Of a stretch of DNA of 23,948 nt, positions 1 to 9,784 are shown in pieces. The position numbers were made by a program, and so were the translations under genes. Position 1 is the stretch's first letter. Each line of letters opens with the position of its first letter. The notes under the pieces are model-generated. The model was not told the DNA's origin, did not search any database, and saw nothing but the letters and a program-made list of their open reading frames with translations. This DNA is from a virus. The DNA lies in IMG/VR virus record IMGVR_UViG_3300009790_000069, positions 1 through 23,948 of that record, one strand, 5' to 3'.

Positions 1-3000
1 AACCCTTAAAGTATGAATTTTCCATACCAGTTGTTAAATCAGATGTGTTTCTATGATGCGTTGGTAAATAACCATTTAATGGTGTTACCTGTATAATTGT
101 TCCATCATTATCAACTTGACCAACTGAACTTGCTAATGAACCAGATGGTGAAGTGAATGATATTATTGTTTTTGTTCTTACCGCTGATTCTGATACAATT
201 GTTCCTAATGAACTATCCAATGGATTTAATTGTACCTTTTGTTTAAATTTCTTTTCTTTTTTAACAACCCAAACTCTTAATTTTTCTTTTTTGTAATTAT
301 TAAAATTATCTCTTGTAGTTCTTATAATAAATCCATTTGTTGCTGGTCCAATACCAAATCCTGCTCTTGTTATTCCATCTGGGTCTAATCCAATAATTTG
401 ACTATTATTAAATTCTAATTCTGTCATTAGTGATTGTGACTCTTGTGTTTCTACAAATACTTCATAATCTAATCTACTACTTGAAAGTATTGTATCTTTT
501 GTATCTGAAATAGTAGCATTATAATCTTTAAAATCAGCTTCTACTTCTTGTACCAATCCATCACTAATAGTTGAATCATATTGTGGAAGAGTTTCTTCAA
601 ATACAATTAAATTTGATAAATCTAAATTACCATCTTTATGTTCTACTGAAGAATTGATGTGAATAGCAGAACCTCTTGATACATCATATAATCCTTCTTT
701 GGATTCCATAAGTTCTGCTTCAGGTGCCTCTCTTCTTTCTTTGTTTCTTTCTAAGAAGTGAGGTTCTATTAGTAAACCATCCATTGTTTTAACCCTTGCA
801 GGTATCATTTGTTTAATTGTTTCAAACAAAGATTTATCAATATATTTTATAATGTTAATATATTCGTATATGTTTAGATTATACCTTCCAAATACATACT
901 TCCTTAAACCAAGTAAATCAGGATAATCATCCATATATTGATGACTTGGGTCTCCTATGTAATCATCAATTATAAAATCAGGTAAAGATTTTATAATATC
1001 CATATTTAATTCTTTAGTAGGTGATAAGAATATACCTAATTGATTTGAGTCTAAAGGAGCAGTATCAAAAGTTTTCTTTGTAGCTCTTTGTCTATAAGAT
1101 AGATTTTGAACTAATGATGCAGATTCAAATCTAAACTTATCAGCTGGACCAAATCCCATAGAAGGAACTTTCGCAGTTACTTGTCTATCGTATACTTCAT
1201 AATGATATGGATAAGTCTGATTATCATCAAATAAACTTGCAGTTGCTGAAGATGCGTATCTGATTGTTCCGTTTGAACCAGTATCAGGTGCTACATTTGG
1301 TATTACAGTATTTGTATTTAAATTTTTAGGTTTTTCAAAATCTAACCTTAACATTAAATCTTCAGTTGATGAAGATATATGGTTACCATTTATTTTTTCT
1401 GGAAATAAAGTATGGTCCTCAACTACTGATGATGATAATGATGAACTCCATATTCTAAACTCATCTATAGAGCCAGTAAATCCACCACCAATTGTAAGTT
1501 GTGAACCACTAAAGAATGTATTAATAGAAGAAGTAAAGTCAGCTGAAGAACTAAGTCTTAATCTAATTCTACTTTGAAAATCTTGCATAGCAATTAATTC
1601 TATAGATTCAGAAGTTCCATTTTCAGATGCCGAGTGGTGATTTACATTTACTACAAGTTGTGTAAATTCATTGTTAAATAGTGAACCACTTTCAGTTTCT
1701 AATTCACCAAATGAAGATGAAAACTTTAAGATACCAATATTTCCTCTTTGATGTTCTAATTGTAAATTCCAATGTGGTTCATTTTCAATAAGTGATTGAG
1801 ATTGTTGTTGATTTGTTTTAAATCTCACTTCTACTGCATGGGATGAAGAGACACCATTTTCTAATTTCCAATCAACTAATAACTTAGCATCATCAGTTGC
1901 ATTTGGGAATACAAGTGCGGATGTTCTATCATCAAATGTAAATGTAGTTGTTTGTGATTCTTCTTGTCTTGGACCACCAAACTCCATTATTGTAAGAAGT
2001 GATGATGGGATACCATATGTTGTTAAAACTGCACTTAATCCTCTTCTTGTACCTTTATGTTTTAATAGATATGGAAGGTTATTTAAAATTCTTCTCCATA
2101 TTGTACTTTCATATTCTTTACCACTTTTTACAAGTTTTGAAGTTTGTTTTGAATCTCTATATCCTAAAACATACTCCCATAATCTTTTAGTTGATTGTGA
2201 TGAGTGTGGAATCCAACTATAATTTTTTAAGATATGTTTTAACATATCATCGCTTATACCAACTCTCTGATTTTCTTCTATCTTAGTATTTCTTTTTAGT
2301 GCCCTAACATATGACCACAATATATCGAAGTGTGAACCAATCATATCTAAAAATAATATGAAATCGGTTTGTTCATCATCATTTTTAATATACTGAGGAA
2401 TGTTGTTTGCTAAATAATCTACATTATTTCTATCATATGCAGATGAAGATACTAATAAGGTATCATACCAAGCTACTGCATCTGTACTACCCGTTGATTG
2501 TAGTGATGTACCATCTGATTCTTTTGGAAATGCTAATGATGATGTTGAATCTGTTAAGAAGTGTTCATATCCATCAAAGTTAGCTTTTACATCATTTATT
2601 TTCTTTTGTAATGATTCTTTTTCTCTAAGTAAAGATAACGAACCAGTAGATGAACCACTACCACTTTCTATTGTAGCTATACCATTTTTATAAGTTTCTA
2701 ATAAGGATACTTTATAGAAAAAGTTTCTTGCTTTTTCTTCAGCTGAACCAAAGTGTATGAAGTTATCAAATCTATATTCTTCATTTACTGTACCATCCAC
2801 TGTATATCCATACTCTGTTTCTATAAAATCAAATGAAGAAGATACATATTGTATATCTAATTTTTTAGTATCAATACCAGAAGATGAAACAAATGTATCA
2901 ATTAGTTTAGCTGATGATTGTGAACCGCTTGCTACCAATTCATCAATTAATTCAAATCCAGTATCAGCCGGTGAACCACATTCGTTTACATTAAAGTTTG

Positions 3001-5848
3001 GTCCTTTAAGTGGTACACAATATTCTTCAGAATCATCTACAATTGATATTTCATCAATTATTGGTTGTGTTATTACTTTTGAAATAAATAATTCTTGGTT
3101 TGGTTCTACCTCCTTACCAAGTGGCTCATACATTTTAAGTACTAATGAATTGAAACCACCTTTAGCATATTCAGGTATAAGTTTTTGTCTTAACTCATCT
3201 AATTTAAAGTTTCTAAATGTTACATCATCAGTTTCCCAATTAGCTATAAGTTTATTTTTACCTTCACCTAAATGTATTAAGTGTGTCAAATACTTTGATG
3301 TATCATCATCAAATAATGTTGTATTAAAATCAAAAGCATTACATAATTTGTCAATAGTAGTACCTCTCGGTAGTTCTATATCAGATTTACTGAAATTAAT
3401 TGTTATTGATTCTATCTTTCCCTTGACTTCTTTAGATGTTGAAGTATTGTGAGGTTGTAATAGTATGTTAAATGTTAATGTATCAGCGTCCTCTTTTACT
3501 TTTGCACCAAGTTTTCTTGCTACTTTTAAAACATTAAATCCTACACTTTGATTCGGTGAAAACTGTCCATATGGTATACTTGTATCATTTAAATATATTT
3601 TTACAAAGTTAGTATTAATTGATTGATATGATACATTAAAGTCTACATCAAGACCTTTAAAATCAGCTCCTCTTAATTGCTCCGGATAATTTATGTTTAC
3701 AATATCTGGTGTTGAAACTTCAACCTCGTTGATTACCGTTATTACAAAGTATTTTGGTGTACCTTGTCCATATGATGAGTTTGATGGTACAACATATCCC
3801 TTATATTGTCCGACACCACTATTGAACATTCTATTACTGATGTTGAAAACACCGGATTCAACGGTTTCACTTAGAGTTGTTTTGTTAAGTCTAAATGTTA
3901 TTGTATCTGCATTATCAGAATCGTATCCAAGAGGTATTTGTGTTGGATTTGCTAGATTATATTTAAATGATGTACCACTAAGTGTGACAGTTGGAACTAC
4001 AACAGGTACTACTTTTTCAAAATCTATTATAATAGTAGTTGGTTGGTCTATTGTAATGTTAAGTTCTTGAACACCATAAGGTAGGAAACCTTTTGTATTT
4101 GGAGTATCAGTAATTCTTCCTCTTAAAACTTTATATCCTGTTATTTTGTATTTACTTGGTTGCTTAGCTTGTAGTGTAACTTGAAATACATCTTTTGATT
4201 TAAATGTATCTGTACCTATTTGTACTACATTAGTACCATTTACTGCGGCTGCATAAAAGCTACTTAGATTATCATCAACTGTATCATTTTCACATAATAT
4301 TAATAGTTCAGGTTTCGGCCTTGGTTTTGGGTCTGGCTTAGTTGGGTCTGTTGGAGTAACATCATCATTTGGTGTGTCCTTTATATCATCATTAGGTACA
4401 ATTACCTCAGTAAAGTTAAACCTTGCATTATATTGTTGTTGAGGTACGGCCGCTGAGGAATTTATAAGTTTACCACCTTTATAGTATTTCCATTCAATTA
4501 TAGTTTTTTCTACAGTTTTTACTATAGTTTTGAATTTCGGTTGGTAAGCTCGGTTTTGTACCGTAGCTCTATTCCTCATTTCATAAGCCTGTCTTTGAAT
4601 ATTACCAAACTCATTACCAGGTCCAATACTAAACCTATTTTGTTCAAATGGTCTTAATCCAGCTCGTTCAAAACTTGGTTCGATAAAATCATCTGGTGGA
4701 ATTGGTACTTTATTTTCAATCGTTTCGGTCTTTACTACTGCTTTAAGTGTATAATATTCATCACTCTTATACTTGTTATGTTCCGCAGTAAAAGTTTTAC
4801 CAGCACCTAACAACGATTTTATGTTGTATCTTCTCGAAGCAGGTGACCGAGTTCCATCGTTGTTTCCATTTTCTTTTAGAATTACACCACCAATTGATTT
4901 TCCATTTAAAAATGTAGTTCCACTAACTACGACATCTTTTGGATTAGATGGTACAGTAGGGGATGGAACAGGTCTTGGTGGGTTTTTAATTCTTTCTAAG
5001 TTATCCCCATATCGATTACCTAGTGGTATATCTCTATCACCTCCACCAGCTAATATTAAATCTCTATCTCTTATGTTAAAGTCATTACCACCACGAGTGT
5101 ATTGGTCTCGCTCTACTGCTCTTTCTGCAAGTGATTGTGTTATGAAAGATTGAGGTACATTAGCTCCTCTAAATCCTCCAGATACTTCATTACCTAATAG
5201 TGGACCAGATTGAGCTCTTTGTCTACCAATTTGGATTTGTTCGGTCATCCTTGTACCTCGTTCTCGCATTGAAGCCAAGTAGTCTACTGCATCATCTACT
5301 CCTCTTGGTTGTATCCCAACACCACTAGCTCTTACAGATACTGGACTTGTTCTTGGAGTATTAAATGGAGCTCCATACGAAGGTGGTACTGGATTTGTTG
5401 CCCTTGTAAACCCCCTATCTCTTTTATTTCTTTTAACTGGAGGAGTTACCGGTTTAGGAATTACTCTCTTAACTACAGTTGACCTGCCTCTTCTATTTCC
5501 TACGGTCGTTCTTACTACAGGTTTAGTCTTTGGCCTTGGTGGTGTTGCAGTACCCCTACCATATGGTATTGGGAATTTTGGGATATATACATTGGTTTTT
5601 TTTACACTCGAATTTATTTTTGCTCGTGTGGTTCTTGTTATAGCTTTTGGAGCAATCGGAGCTTTACGAGAAATAGGTGTTTTTATTCTTGCAATAGTTC
5701 TTCTTATAGTTGTAGGTGTTTTTCTTTTTCTACCACCTCTTGTAGCAACTACTCTTGACTTGTTTCTGGCTCTCTTTTTGGAGGCAGCACTCATTGATGA
5801 AAATGATGGCCTTCTTGTTCTACTTGTAGTTCTTCTCCTTCTTCCCAT
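1..5848 (-). CDS. Giant tail/baseplate structural protein, C-terminus beyond window (at least 1949 aa)
   Basis: One uninterrupted minus-strand frame runs from the ATG at 5848-5846 off the left edge. Residues 1-150 are extremely Arg/Lys/Thr/Pro-rich, starting MGRRRRTTSRTRRPSFSS, and look disordered. A Pro/Asp/Lys linker (TPTDPTKPDPKPRPKPE) lies near residue 500 and is followed by beta-rich segments to about 800. Residues 1030-1047 (FIHFGSAEEKARNFFYK) and 1137-1180 (NNIPQYI, FLDMIGSHFDILW) resemble segments I associate with large phage tail proteins. Residues 1250-1290 (RRILNNLPYLLKHKGT then YGIP) recall the KGT region of P2 gpI-type tail proteins. Residues 1300-1485 look like a LamG/concanavalin-A-like domain, with the hallmark GSIDEFRIWSSSL. 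The gene starts two bases after the preceding stop and has an AGAGGAGG Shine-Dalgarno-like stretch. Position after gp25-gp6 suggests a baseplate-periphery or fibre-attachment role. The exact T4 counterpart is uncertain. Confidence 0.85.
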   Translation of the reverse strand, partial: MGRRRRTTSRTRRPSFSSMSAASKKRARNKSRVVATRGGRKRKTPTTIRRTIARIKTPISRKAPIAPKAITRTTRAKINSSVKKTNVYIPKFPIPYGRGTATPPRPKTKPVVRTTVGNRRGRSTVVKRVIPKPVTPPVKRNKRDRGFTRATNPVPPSYGAPFNTPRTSPVSVRASGVGIQPRGVDDAVDYLASMRERGTRMTEQIQIGRQRAQSGPLLGNEVSGGFRGANVPQSFITQSLAERAVERDQYTRGGNDFNIRDRDLILAGGGDRDIPLGNRYGDNLERIKNPPRPVPSPTVPSNPKDVVVSGTTFLNGKSIGGVILKENGNNDGTRSPASRRYNIKSLLGAGKTFTAEHNKYKSDEYYTLKAVVKTETIENKVPIPPDDFIEPSFERAGLRPFEQNRFSIGPGNEFGNIQRQAYEMRNRATVQNRAYQPKFKTIVKTVEKTIIEWKYYKGGKLINSSAAVPQQQYNARFNFTEVIVPNDDIKDTPNDDVTPTDPTKPDPKPRPKPELLILCENDTVDDNLSSFYAAAVNGTNVVQIGTDTFKSKDVFQVTLQAKQPSKYKITGYKVLRGRITDTPNTKGFLPYGVQELNITIDQPTTIIIDFEKVVPVVVPTVTLSGTSFKYNLANPTQIPLGYDSDNADTITFRLNKTTLSETVESGVFNISNRMFNSGVGQYKGYVVPSNSSYGQGTPKYFVITVINEVEVSTPDIVNINYPEQLRGADFKGLDVDFNVSYQSINTNFVKIYLNDTSIPYGQFSPNQSVGFNVLKVARKLGAKVKEDADTLTFNILLQPHNTSTSKEVKGKIESITINFSKSDIELPRGTTIDKLCNAFDFNTTLFDDDTSKYLTHLIHLGEGKNKLIANWETDDVTFRNFKLDELRQKLIPEYAKGGFNSLVLKMYEPLGKEVEPNQELFISKVITQPIIDEISIVDDSEEYCVPLKGPNFNVNECGSPADTGFELIDELVASGSQSSAKLIDTFVSSSGIDTKKLDIQYVSSSFDFIETEYGYTVDGTVNEEYRFDNFIHFGSAEEKARNFFYKVSLLETYKNGIATIESGSGSSTGSLSLLREKESLQKKINDVKANFDGYEHFLTDSTSSLAFPKESDGTSLQSTGSTDAVAWYDTLLVSSSAYDRNNVDYLANNIPQYIKNDDEQTDFILFLDMIGSHFDILWSYVRALKRNTKIEENQRVGISDDMLKHILKNYSWIPHSSQSTKRLWEYVLGYRDSKQTSKLVKSGKEYESTIWRRILNNLPYLLKHKGTRRGLSAVLTTYGIPSSLLTIMEFGGPRQEESQTTTFTFDDRTSALVFPNATDDAKLLVDWKLENGVSSSHAVEVRFKTNQQQSQSLIENEPHWNLQLEHQRGNIGILKFSSSFGELETESGSLFNNEFTQLVVNVNHHSASENGTSESIELIAMQDFQSRIRLRLSSSADFTSSINTFFSGSQLTIGGGFTGSIDEFRIWSSSLSSSVVEDHTLFPEKINGNHISSSTEDLMLRLDFEKPKNLNTNTVIPNVAPDTGSNGTIRYASSATASLFDDNQTYPYHYEVYDRQVTAKVPSMGFGPADKFRFESASLVQNLSYRQRATKKTFDTAPLDSNQLGIFLSPTKELNMDIIKSLPDFIIDDYIGDPSHQYMDDYPDLLGLRKYVFGRYNLNIYEYINIIKYIDKSLFETIKQMIPARVKTMDGLLIEPHFLERNKERREAPEAELMESKEGLYDVSRGSAIHINSSVEHKDGNLDLSNLIVFEETLPQYDSTISDGLVQEVEADFKDYNATISDTKDTILSSSRLDYEVFVETQESQSLMTELEFNNSQIIGLDPDGITRAGFGIGPATNGFIIRTTRDNFNNYKKEKLRVWVVKKEKKFKQKVQLNPLDSSLGTIVSESAVRTKTIISFTSPSGSLASSVGQVDNDGTIIQVTPLNGYLPTHHRNTSDLTTGMENSYFKG

Positions 5849-5850
5849 GA

Positions 5851-7674
5851 CTAATACCCTCCTCTTCTATAACCTGTAAATGTGTTACCTGGTGTAAACC
5901 TATTTTGTATTTGGCCTGAACCAAATCCACTACCTTGTGGAAGTCCAATTCCTCCACCGCCACCACTCCTTGCAGGAACTGGTACTCTTGGACCAGCACT
6001 ACCACCTAATTTTATTTTTGATAATTTATTCAAATCAATTACCGGTCTATTAATAACTACAGGTGGAACATTCGGTCTAACTGGTATCCTTGGTGGAGTT
6101 AATTTACCCAAATTACTAAATGGATAATTAAACTTTATTGGTGGAAAGGTTTTTTCAATATTCTTTCTTATTTGTTCAGCAATATCATCACCTAAAGGTG
6201 GTATAGGAAATTTTATTTTACCATCTGAGTCAAATGGGTTAAATATTGGTGGTAAATCTACAGGCTTGATAAGTGGTTTTTTTGGTTTTGGCAATGCAAA
6301 TACTGGTACAGGCGTATCTTCTGCACAAAGAGCTTTTTTAGTAACTGTCGCTTTAGCCAATATAGTTTTTACAGTACCTTCTTCGGCACATATTGTAGTA
6401 GATTTTCCAATTGGTATATTAAAACTTACCTCCTCACCTTCCATGTTTTTATATCTTACATGAGTATGTGGAATAGCTCCAAGTCCTATTCCACTTACAC
6501 TAACACTTCTTACATGATAAAAGTAATATCTTTTAGTAGGTTTTACTACTTTTACTGGTTTAGGTGGTGGTGGGTTTTCTTTAACCCTTGGTGATGCTCC
6601 AATCGTAACTGTTTTTGGAGCAATCTTTATTGGTTTTACTACTTTAACTGTTTGTGTAAACTTAGTGTCTATTTTTTTAGATGTACCAAATTTTTGAATA
6701 ATAGTATTGATTTTATCTTTTGATTCTAACTTTTTTAAAGTTGGTATATTATCAACTTGTAAATTTCTTTTTGGTAATAGTTTTCTTAAAGTATCACAAA
6801 TTATTTCATTAGTTTTATTTACTAAAGTTTTTATATCTAATCTTTGAGAGTTTGTTTTTCTTTTTCTTCCTCTTTTATTTCTTCTTTTTCTATCGCCTTT
6901 GGGTGCTTGTAAATCATCCATTAGTGGTTTACCATAATTTGCATTGTCGATTCTATATTCTCTATTACTAATATAATATCCTACTGCTTCTTTAACTTTA
7001 ATTGTTACATCAGTAATAAATTTGTCAAAATCTTGAATCTTAAATTCTCTTTTAACTTGGTCAATAAAGTCTTGTCCATATAAAGCAAATATTTTCTTTA
7101 CAACTTTATCTGCAGATATAGAATCAATAAATCCATCTAATCTATTTAGAACATCATCTTTAAATTCACCATTTTGTAAAAATATTTTATATCTATCTCT
7201 TAAATCTTTTCTTATTCTTCTTTCTGAAGATTTGATTGGTAACACTCTAATTTCTGTTCTTGAAGGAGATATTTCATGTATCCAAAGTTTATTTCCTTCG
7301 TGTTCACTCCCAATCCTTTTATTTAAAAGTGTAATTTGTGTTCTGAATAATCCATTTTTATATCCGGCTTCATTTATTAGTTTTTCTACATCTACAAAAT
7401 ATTCTGGTGATTTGTTTGAAACGGCACCTCTTGCTATTAATAAGTAATTTCTAATATTATCTACTTCAGATATGTTTATGTATCTTACTAATTTACCATT
7501 TTCACCTTGTGGTAATTGATTATTTCCATTATCATAAAGAACAAATTCTATAGTATCAGTTGAACCTCTCCCAAAGAAAGCTGGCATTCTTCCTCTTTCA
7601 AAGATTTTTCTATCTTTGATATCAACCCTTTTGGCTTCTTTTTGTAATATGTCTTTAAAATCTTTTATAGCCAT
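5851..7674 (-). CDS. Basic, proline-rich baseplate-region structural protein (607 aa)
   Basis: The function is not assigned; I infer a virion protein from its place in the baseplate operon. Residues 1-245 look globular and include WIHEISPSRTEIRVLP (131-146), a segment I associate with phage tail structural proteins. A strongly basic cluster (KGDRKRRNKRGRKRKT) lies at 259-274. From about 340 on the protein is rich in Pro, Lys and Val, with PPPPKPVKVVKP around 368-379. A small beta segment at 382-450 carries two Cys-Ala-Glu motifs (CAEEG at 429, CAED at 450). The C-terminus, about 560-607, is Gly-rich and low in complexity, ending TGYRRGGY. Its ATG overlaps the upstream stop as TAATG, implying coupled translation. 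Mixed folded and disordered parts suggest a connector between the wedge and the giant next protein. A gp7-like role is possible but unproven. Confidence 0.85.
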   Translation of the reverse strand: MAIKDFKDILQKEAKRVDIKDRKIFERGRMPAFFGRGSTDTIEFVLYDNGNNQLPQGENGKLVRYINISEVDNIRNYLLIARGAVSNKSPEYFVDVEKLINEAGYKNGLFRTQITLLNKRIGSEHEGNKLWIHEISPSRTEIRVLPIKSSERRIRKDLRDRYKIFLQNGEFKDDVLNRLDGFIDSISADKVVKKIFALYGQDFIDQVKREFKIQDFDKFITDVTIKVKEAVGYYISNREYRIDNANYGKPLMDDLQAPKGDRKRRNKRGRKRKTNSQRLDIKTLVNKTNEIICDTLRKLLPKRNLQVDNIPTLKKLESKDKINTIIQKFGTSKKIDTKFTQTVKVVKPIKIAPKTVTIGASPRVKENPPPPKPVKVVKPTKRYYFYHVRSVSVSGIGLGAIPHTHVRYKNMEGEEVSFNIPIGKSTTICAEEGTVKTILAKATVTKKALCAEDTPVPVFALPKPKKPLIKPVDLPPIFNPFDSDGKIKFPIPPLGDDIAEQIRKNIEKTFPPIKFNYPFSNLGKLTPPRIPVRPNVPPVVINRPVIDLNKLSKIKLGGSAGPRVPVPARSGGGGGIGLPQGSGFGSGQIQNRFTPGNTFTGYRRGGY

Positions 7675-8726
7675 TATACAGTACCTTTTCTATTTTTTCT
7701 TATGTGTGCTGCAAATGTTACCGTTTCACCACCACCTTTTATTGTTACTTGTGCATGGTAATGTTTTGCTTTACCTATACCAGTTGGTCTTTTTCCTGCC
7801 ATAACACCCATATCAGGTTCGAAATCAACTGTTTTTGTTTCCCCTGAATTAATTGTTGTTCCAGCTGGTGCCTTTAACCATCTATCACTTGAGGTAAATG
7901 TAAATGCTATGGGCTCTTCACTTGTATTTAAAAGAACAACACCTGGTCCATTATATGATTTGAATTTTTTAGATTTAGCTGACTTCTTAGTTGTTATATA
8001 ATCTAAATCTTTGTGCTCTCCACCTTCTTGAGTTACAGTTGCAACCCTTGCAGTAAATGCACCTGATGAACTACCTCCAGCTGATGAATCTGCTCCTTGT
8101 GCTAGCTCATTAGACTTACCTTGGTATTGTTCTTCTAATTTAGAATATGCTTGTACCAAAGCTTCTTTTTGTGCGGTCAGTCCTTCTACTTGTGCTTCGA
8201 GTGAAACTCTTTCTATTGCTTCCGCAACTGATTTTTGAATTGCTTGTTGTAAGTCAATAGATGTCTGTGCAAATTTGTCAGCGGCTGCTTCTGATGAGTT
8301 TTCTGCTACTGCAATTCTTAATTCAGATGAATCAAGTCTAACTTTGAGCGCATCTATTTCAGCTTGGAGTTCTGATATTTTGGCTTGTGCATCAGCTAGT
8401 TGTCTCCTTAAATCTGCCTCTCTGGCTAAACAAGCATTTAATTGAGCTAATACATCTTCATATTCACTTCTTAATACTACATCTGGTAAATCCTTTGGTT
8501 TATCACCAATTAACTCATCTACAATAGTATCAACTGCTAATAATAATTGGTCCTCATCATACTTTGGTCTACGAAGTTTACCACTAACTTCACCATCCAT
8601 AGAACCATTTACTTCCTTCATTTGTTCGGCAAAATAATTGTGCCTCCCATATGGGTCAATAGATTTTATACCTTTAGAACCACTTGTGTTTAGTTCTTGT
8701 ATTCGTAATTCTTTTTCTAATGCCAT
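7674..8726 (-). CDS. Coiled-coil virion protein with C-terminal beta domain (350 aa)
   Basis: I recognise no named family. Residues 84-210 form a long heptad-rich coiled coil (for example LRRQLADAQAKISELQAEID) that is rich in Ala, Glu, Gln and Leu. A flexible Ser/Gly/Ala linker follows at 211-223, then a C-terminal beta-rich domain at about 255-345 (PGVVLLNTSEEPIAFTF ... HYHAQVTIKGGGETVTFAAHI). A rod plus a globular head is the usual plan of short fibres, trimeric collar or wedge-tip proteins, so I infer a fibre-like baseplate component. The coiled-coil codons look less AT-rich than the flanking genes. Stop-start TAATG overlaps join it to both neighbours. No signal peptide or membrane segment is visible. 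Confidence 0.85.
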   Translation of the reverse strand: MALEKELRIQELNTSGSKGIKSIDPYGRHNYFAEQMKEVNGSMDGEVSGKLRRPKYDEDQLLLAVDTIVDELIGDKPKDLPDVVLRSEYEDVLAQLNACLAREADLRRQLADAQAKISELQAEIDALKVRLDSSELRIAVAENSSEAAADKFAQTSIDLQQAIQKSVAEAIERVSLEAQVEGLTAQKEALVQAYSKLEEQYQGKSNELAQGADSSAGGSSSGAFTARVATVTQEGGEHKDLDYITTKKSAKSKKFKSYNGPGVVLLNTSEEPIAFTFTSSDRWLKAPAGTTINSGETKTVDFEPDMGVMAGKRPTGIGKAKHYHAQVTIKGGGETVTFAAHIRKNRKGTV

Positions 8727-9784
8727 TATTCAGTTACTTCAAATATATAATCATCATCAAAGTATTCAGATGAACCTGTTAGTTCTACCTTTAACTCTAC
8801 CTTATAACTTCTATTTACTTCAAAATTTGACAAGTCTAAACTAATTCTACTTTTGTTTCCATAAGTACTTAATTTAGAATAATCACTAAAAGGAATAATA
8901 ATATCATTACTTTCGAAATCTCTTATTTGGTAGAATGATGATGTTGGAAGTAAGCTGCCTGTGGAGTATCCGAATGTGTTTTGAAAAGTTTTTTGTGGAT
9001 ACAACTCTCTTGCGAATACTTCTATATCATATCTCCCACCAGCTCTATATGATTTTTTCAATCTTTTAAGTGATATTTTGTATTCTTCTGGTAATGCTTG
9101 TAATGAGCCAGTTTCGTATCTACTATCATCCCAACCAATTCTAATTTTTGGTTGATATATTGTATGAGTTTCTTTACTAAAGAATTTTAGTTGGCCATAA
9201 TCAGTATCGTTATTTTCTTTTTGTGATTCATGTTTGATAATAAATCCTTCGTTTGAATATCCATCATCTAACCAAAATGAAAGTGATGATGATACATCAA
9301 CAATCAAATCAGATGATTCATAATCATAAGAACGAGTAGATTGAGATGCAGTATACCACATACCACCCTTTCCATCAAACGAACCAGTTGCACTACCACT
9401 ATTAGGAACATTTGTTGGTAACCAATTAGAACCAGACACTCTATAATTCCAAGTACAACCTTCAACTGAGATATCATCAAATCGAGTTCCATTTCCCATC
9501 TCCCAACTTTGTGATATAGGATTTATCTCTAATGAATATGAAAGAGGAATTTCATTTGTTTCTGTTTCTCTTAAAACTAATTCAGCAACACTCATAGTTA
9601 CATCACCACTTGATAAACTAGCTGATAATGTATTTGTATCAAATTTTATAAGAGTTCTTGCAGTATCTTTTAAAGCACCATAGTAAACTTTAGATACTTC
9701 TAATACCTCATCTAACCCAGTATTCTGAGTTGGTTGTTGTTCAAATATGGTAGCATCTTTTGATGCAGTTAAAAAATAATACAT
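8726..9784 (-). CDS. DNRLRE/CBM96-like beta-sandwich baseplate protein (352 aa)
   Basis: The N-terminal 200 residues follow the pattern of DNRLRE/CBM96-type beta domains. They start with a 'tAskDATIfe...NTGLDEVLEV' opening, then ARTLIKFD near 42-49, then an aromatic/Gly segment (SWEMGNGTRFDD, then GCTWNYR, then NWL). In that family such folds bind polysaccharide or serve as rigid stalk modules. The C-terminal part (about 235-352) contains KRLKKSYRAGGRYDIEVFARELYP and acidic beta strands and is not recognised. It starts with MYYFLTASKDAT, its ATG overlapping the gp6 stop (TAATG). Coming directly after gp6, it occupies the place where T4 has wedge proteins gp7 and gp8. I infer a wedge-associated or receptor-contacting structural protein. 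The family link rests on motif pattern only. Confidence 0.85.
   Translation of the reverse strand: MYYFLTASKDATIFEQQPTQNTGLDEVLEVSKVYYGALKDTARTLIKFDTNTLSASLSSGDVTMSVAELVLRETETNEIPLSYSLEINPISQSWEMGNGTRFDDISVEGCTWNYRVSGSNWLPTNVPNSGSATGSFDGKGGMWYTASQSTRSYDYESSDLIVDVSSSLSFWLDDGYSNEGFIIKHESQKENNDTDYGQLKFFSKETHTIYQPKIRIGWDDSRYETGSLQALPEEYKISLKRLKKSYRAGGRYDIEVFARELYPQKTFQNTFGYSTGSLLPTSSFYQIRDFESNDIIIPFSDYSKLSTYGNKSRISLDLSNFEVNRSYKVELKVELTGSSEYFDDDYIFEVTE

Noticed and set aside
2757-5153. Plus-strand open frames of 125-231 codons (2757-3452, 3693-4070, 4773-5153)
   Set aside because: They lie opposite the continuous minus-strand giant gene, have Ser/Leu/Pro-rich shadow composition and no ribosome-binding sites.
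5592-6463. Plus-strand hydrophobic frames near 5592-5879, 5882-6127 and 6266-6463
   Set aside because: Their Leu/Val/Gly/Pro-rich composition is the complement of Lys/Arg/Pro-rich coding on the minus strand; not genes.
8734-8748. TATATTTG-like box at the end of the 352-aa gene
   Set aside because: It lies inside coding sequence and has no TTTG about 20 bases upstream, so it is likely chance in AT-rich DNA.
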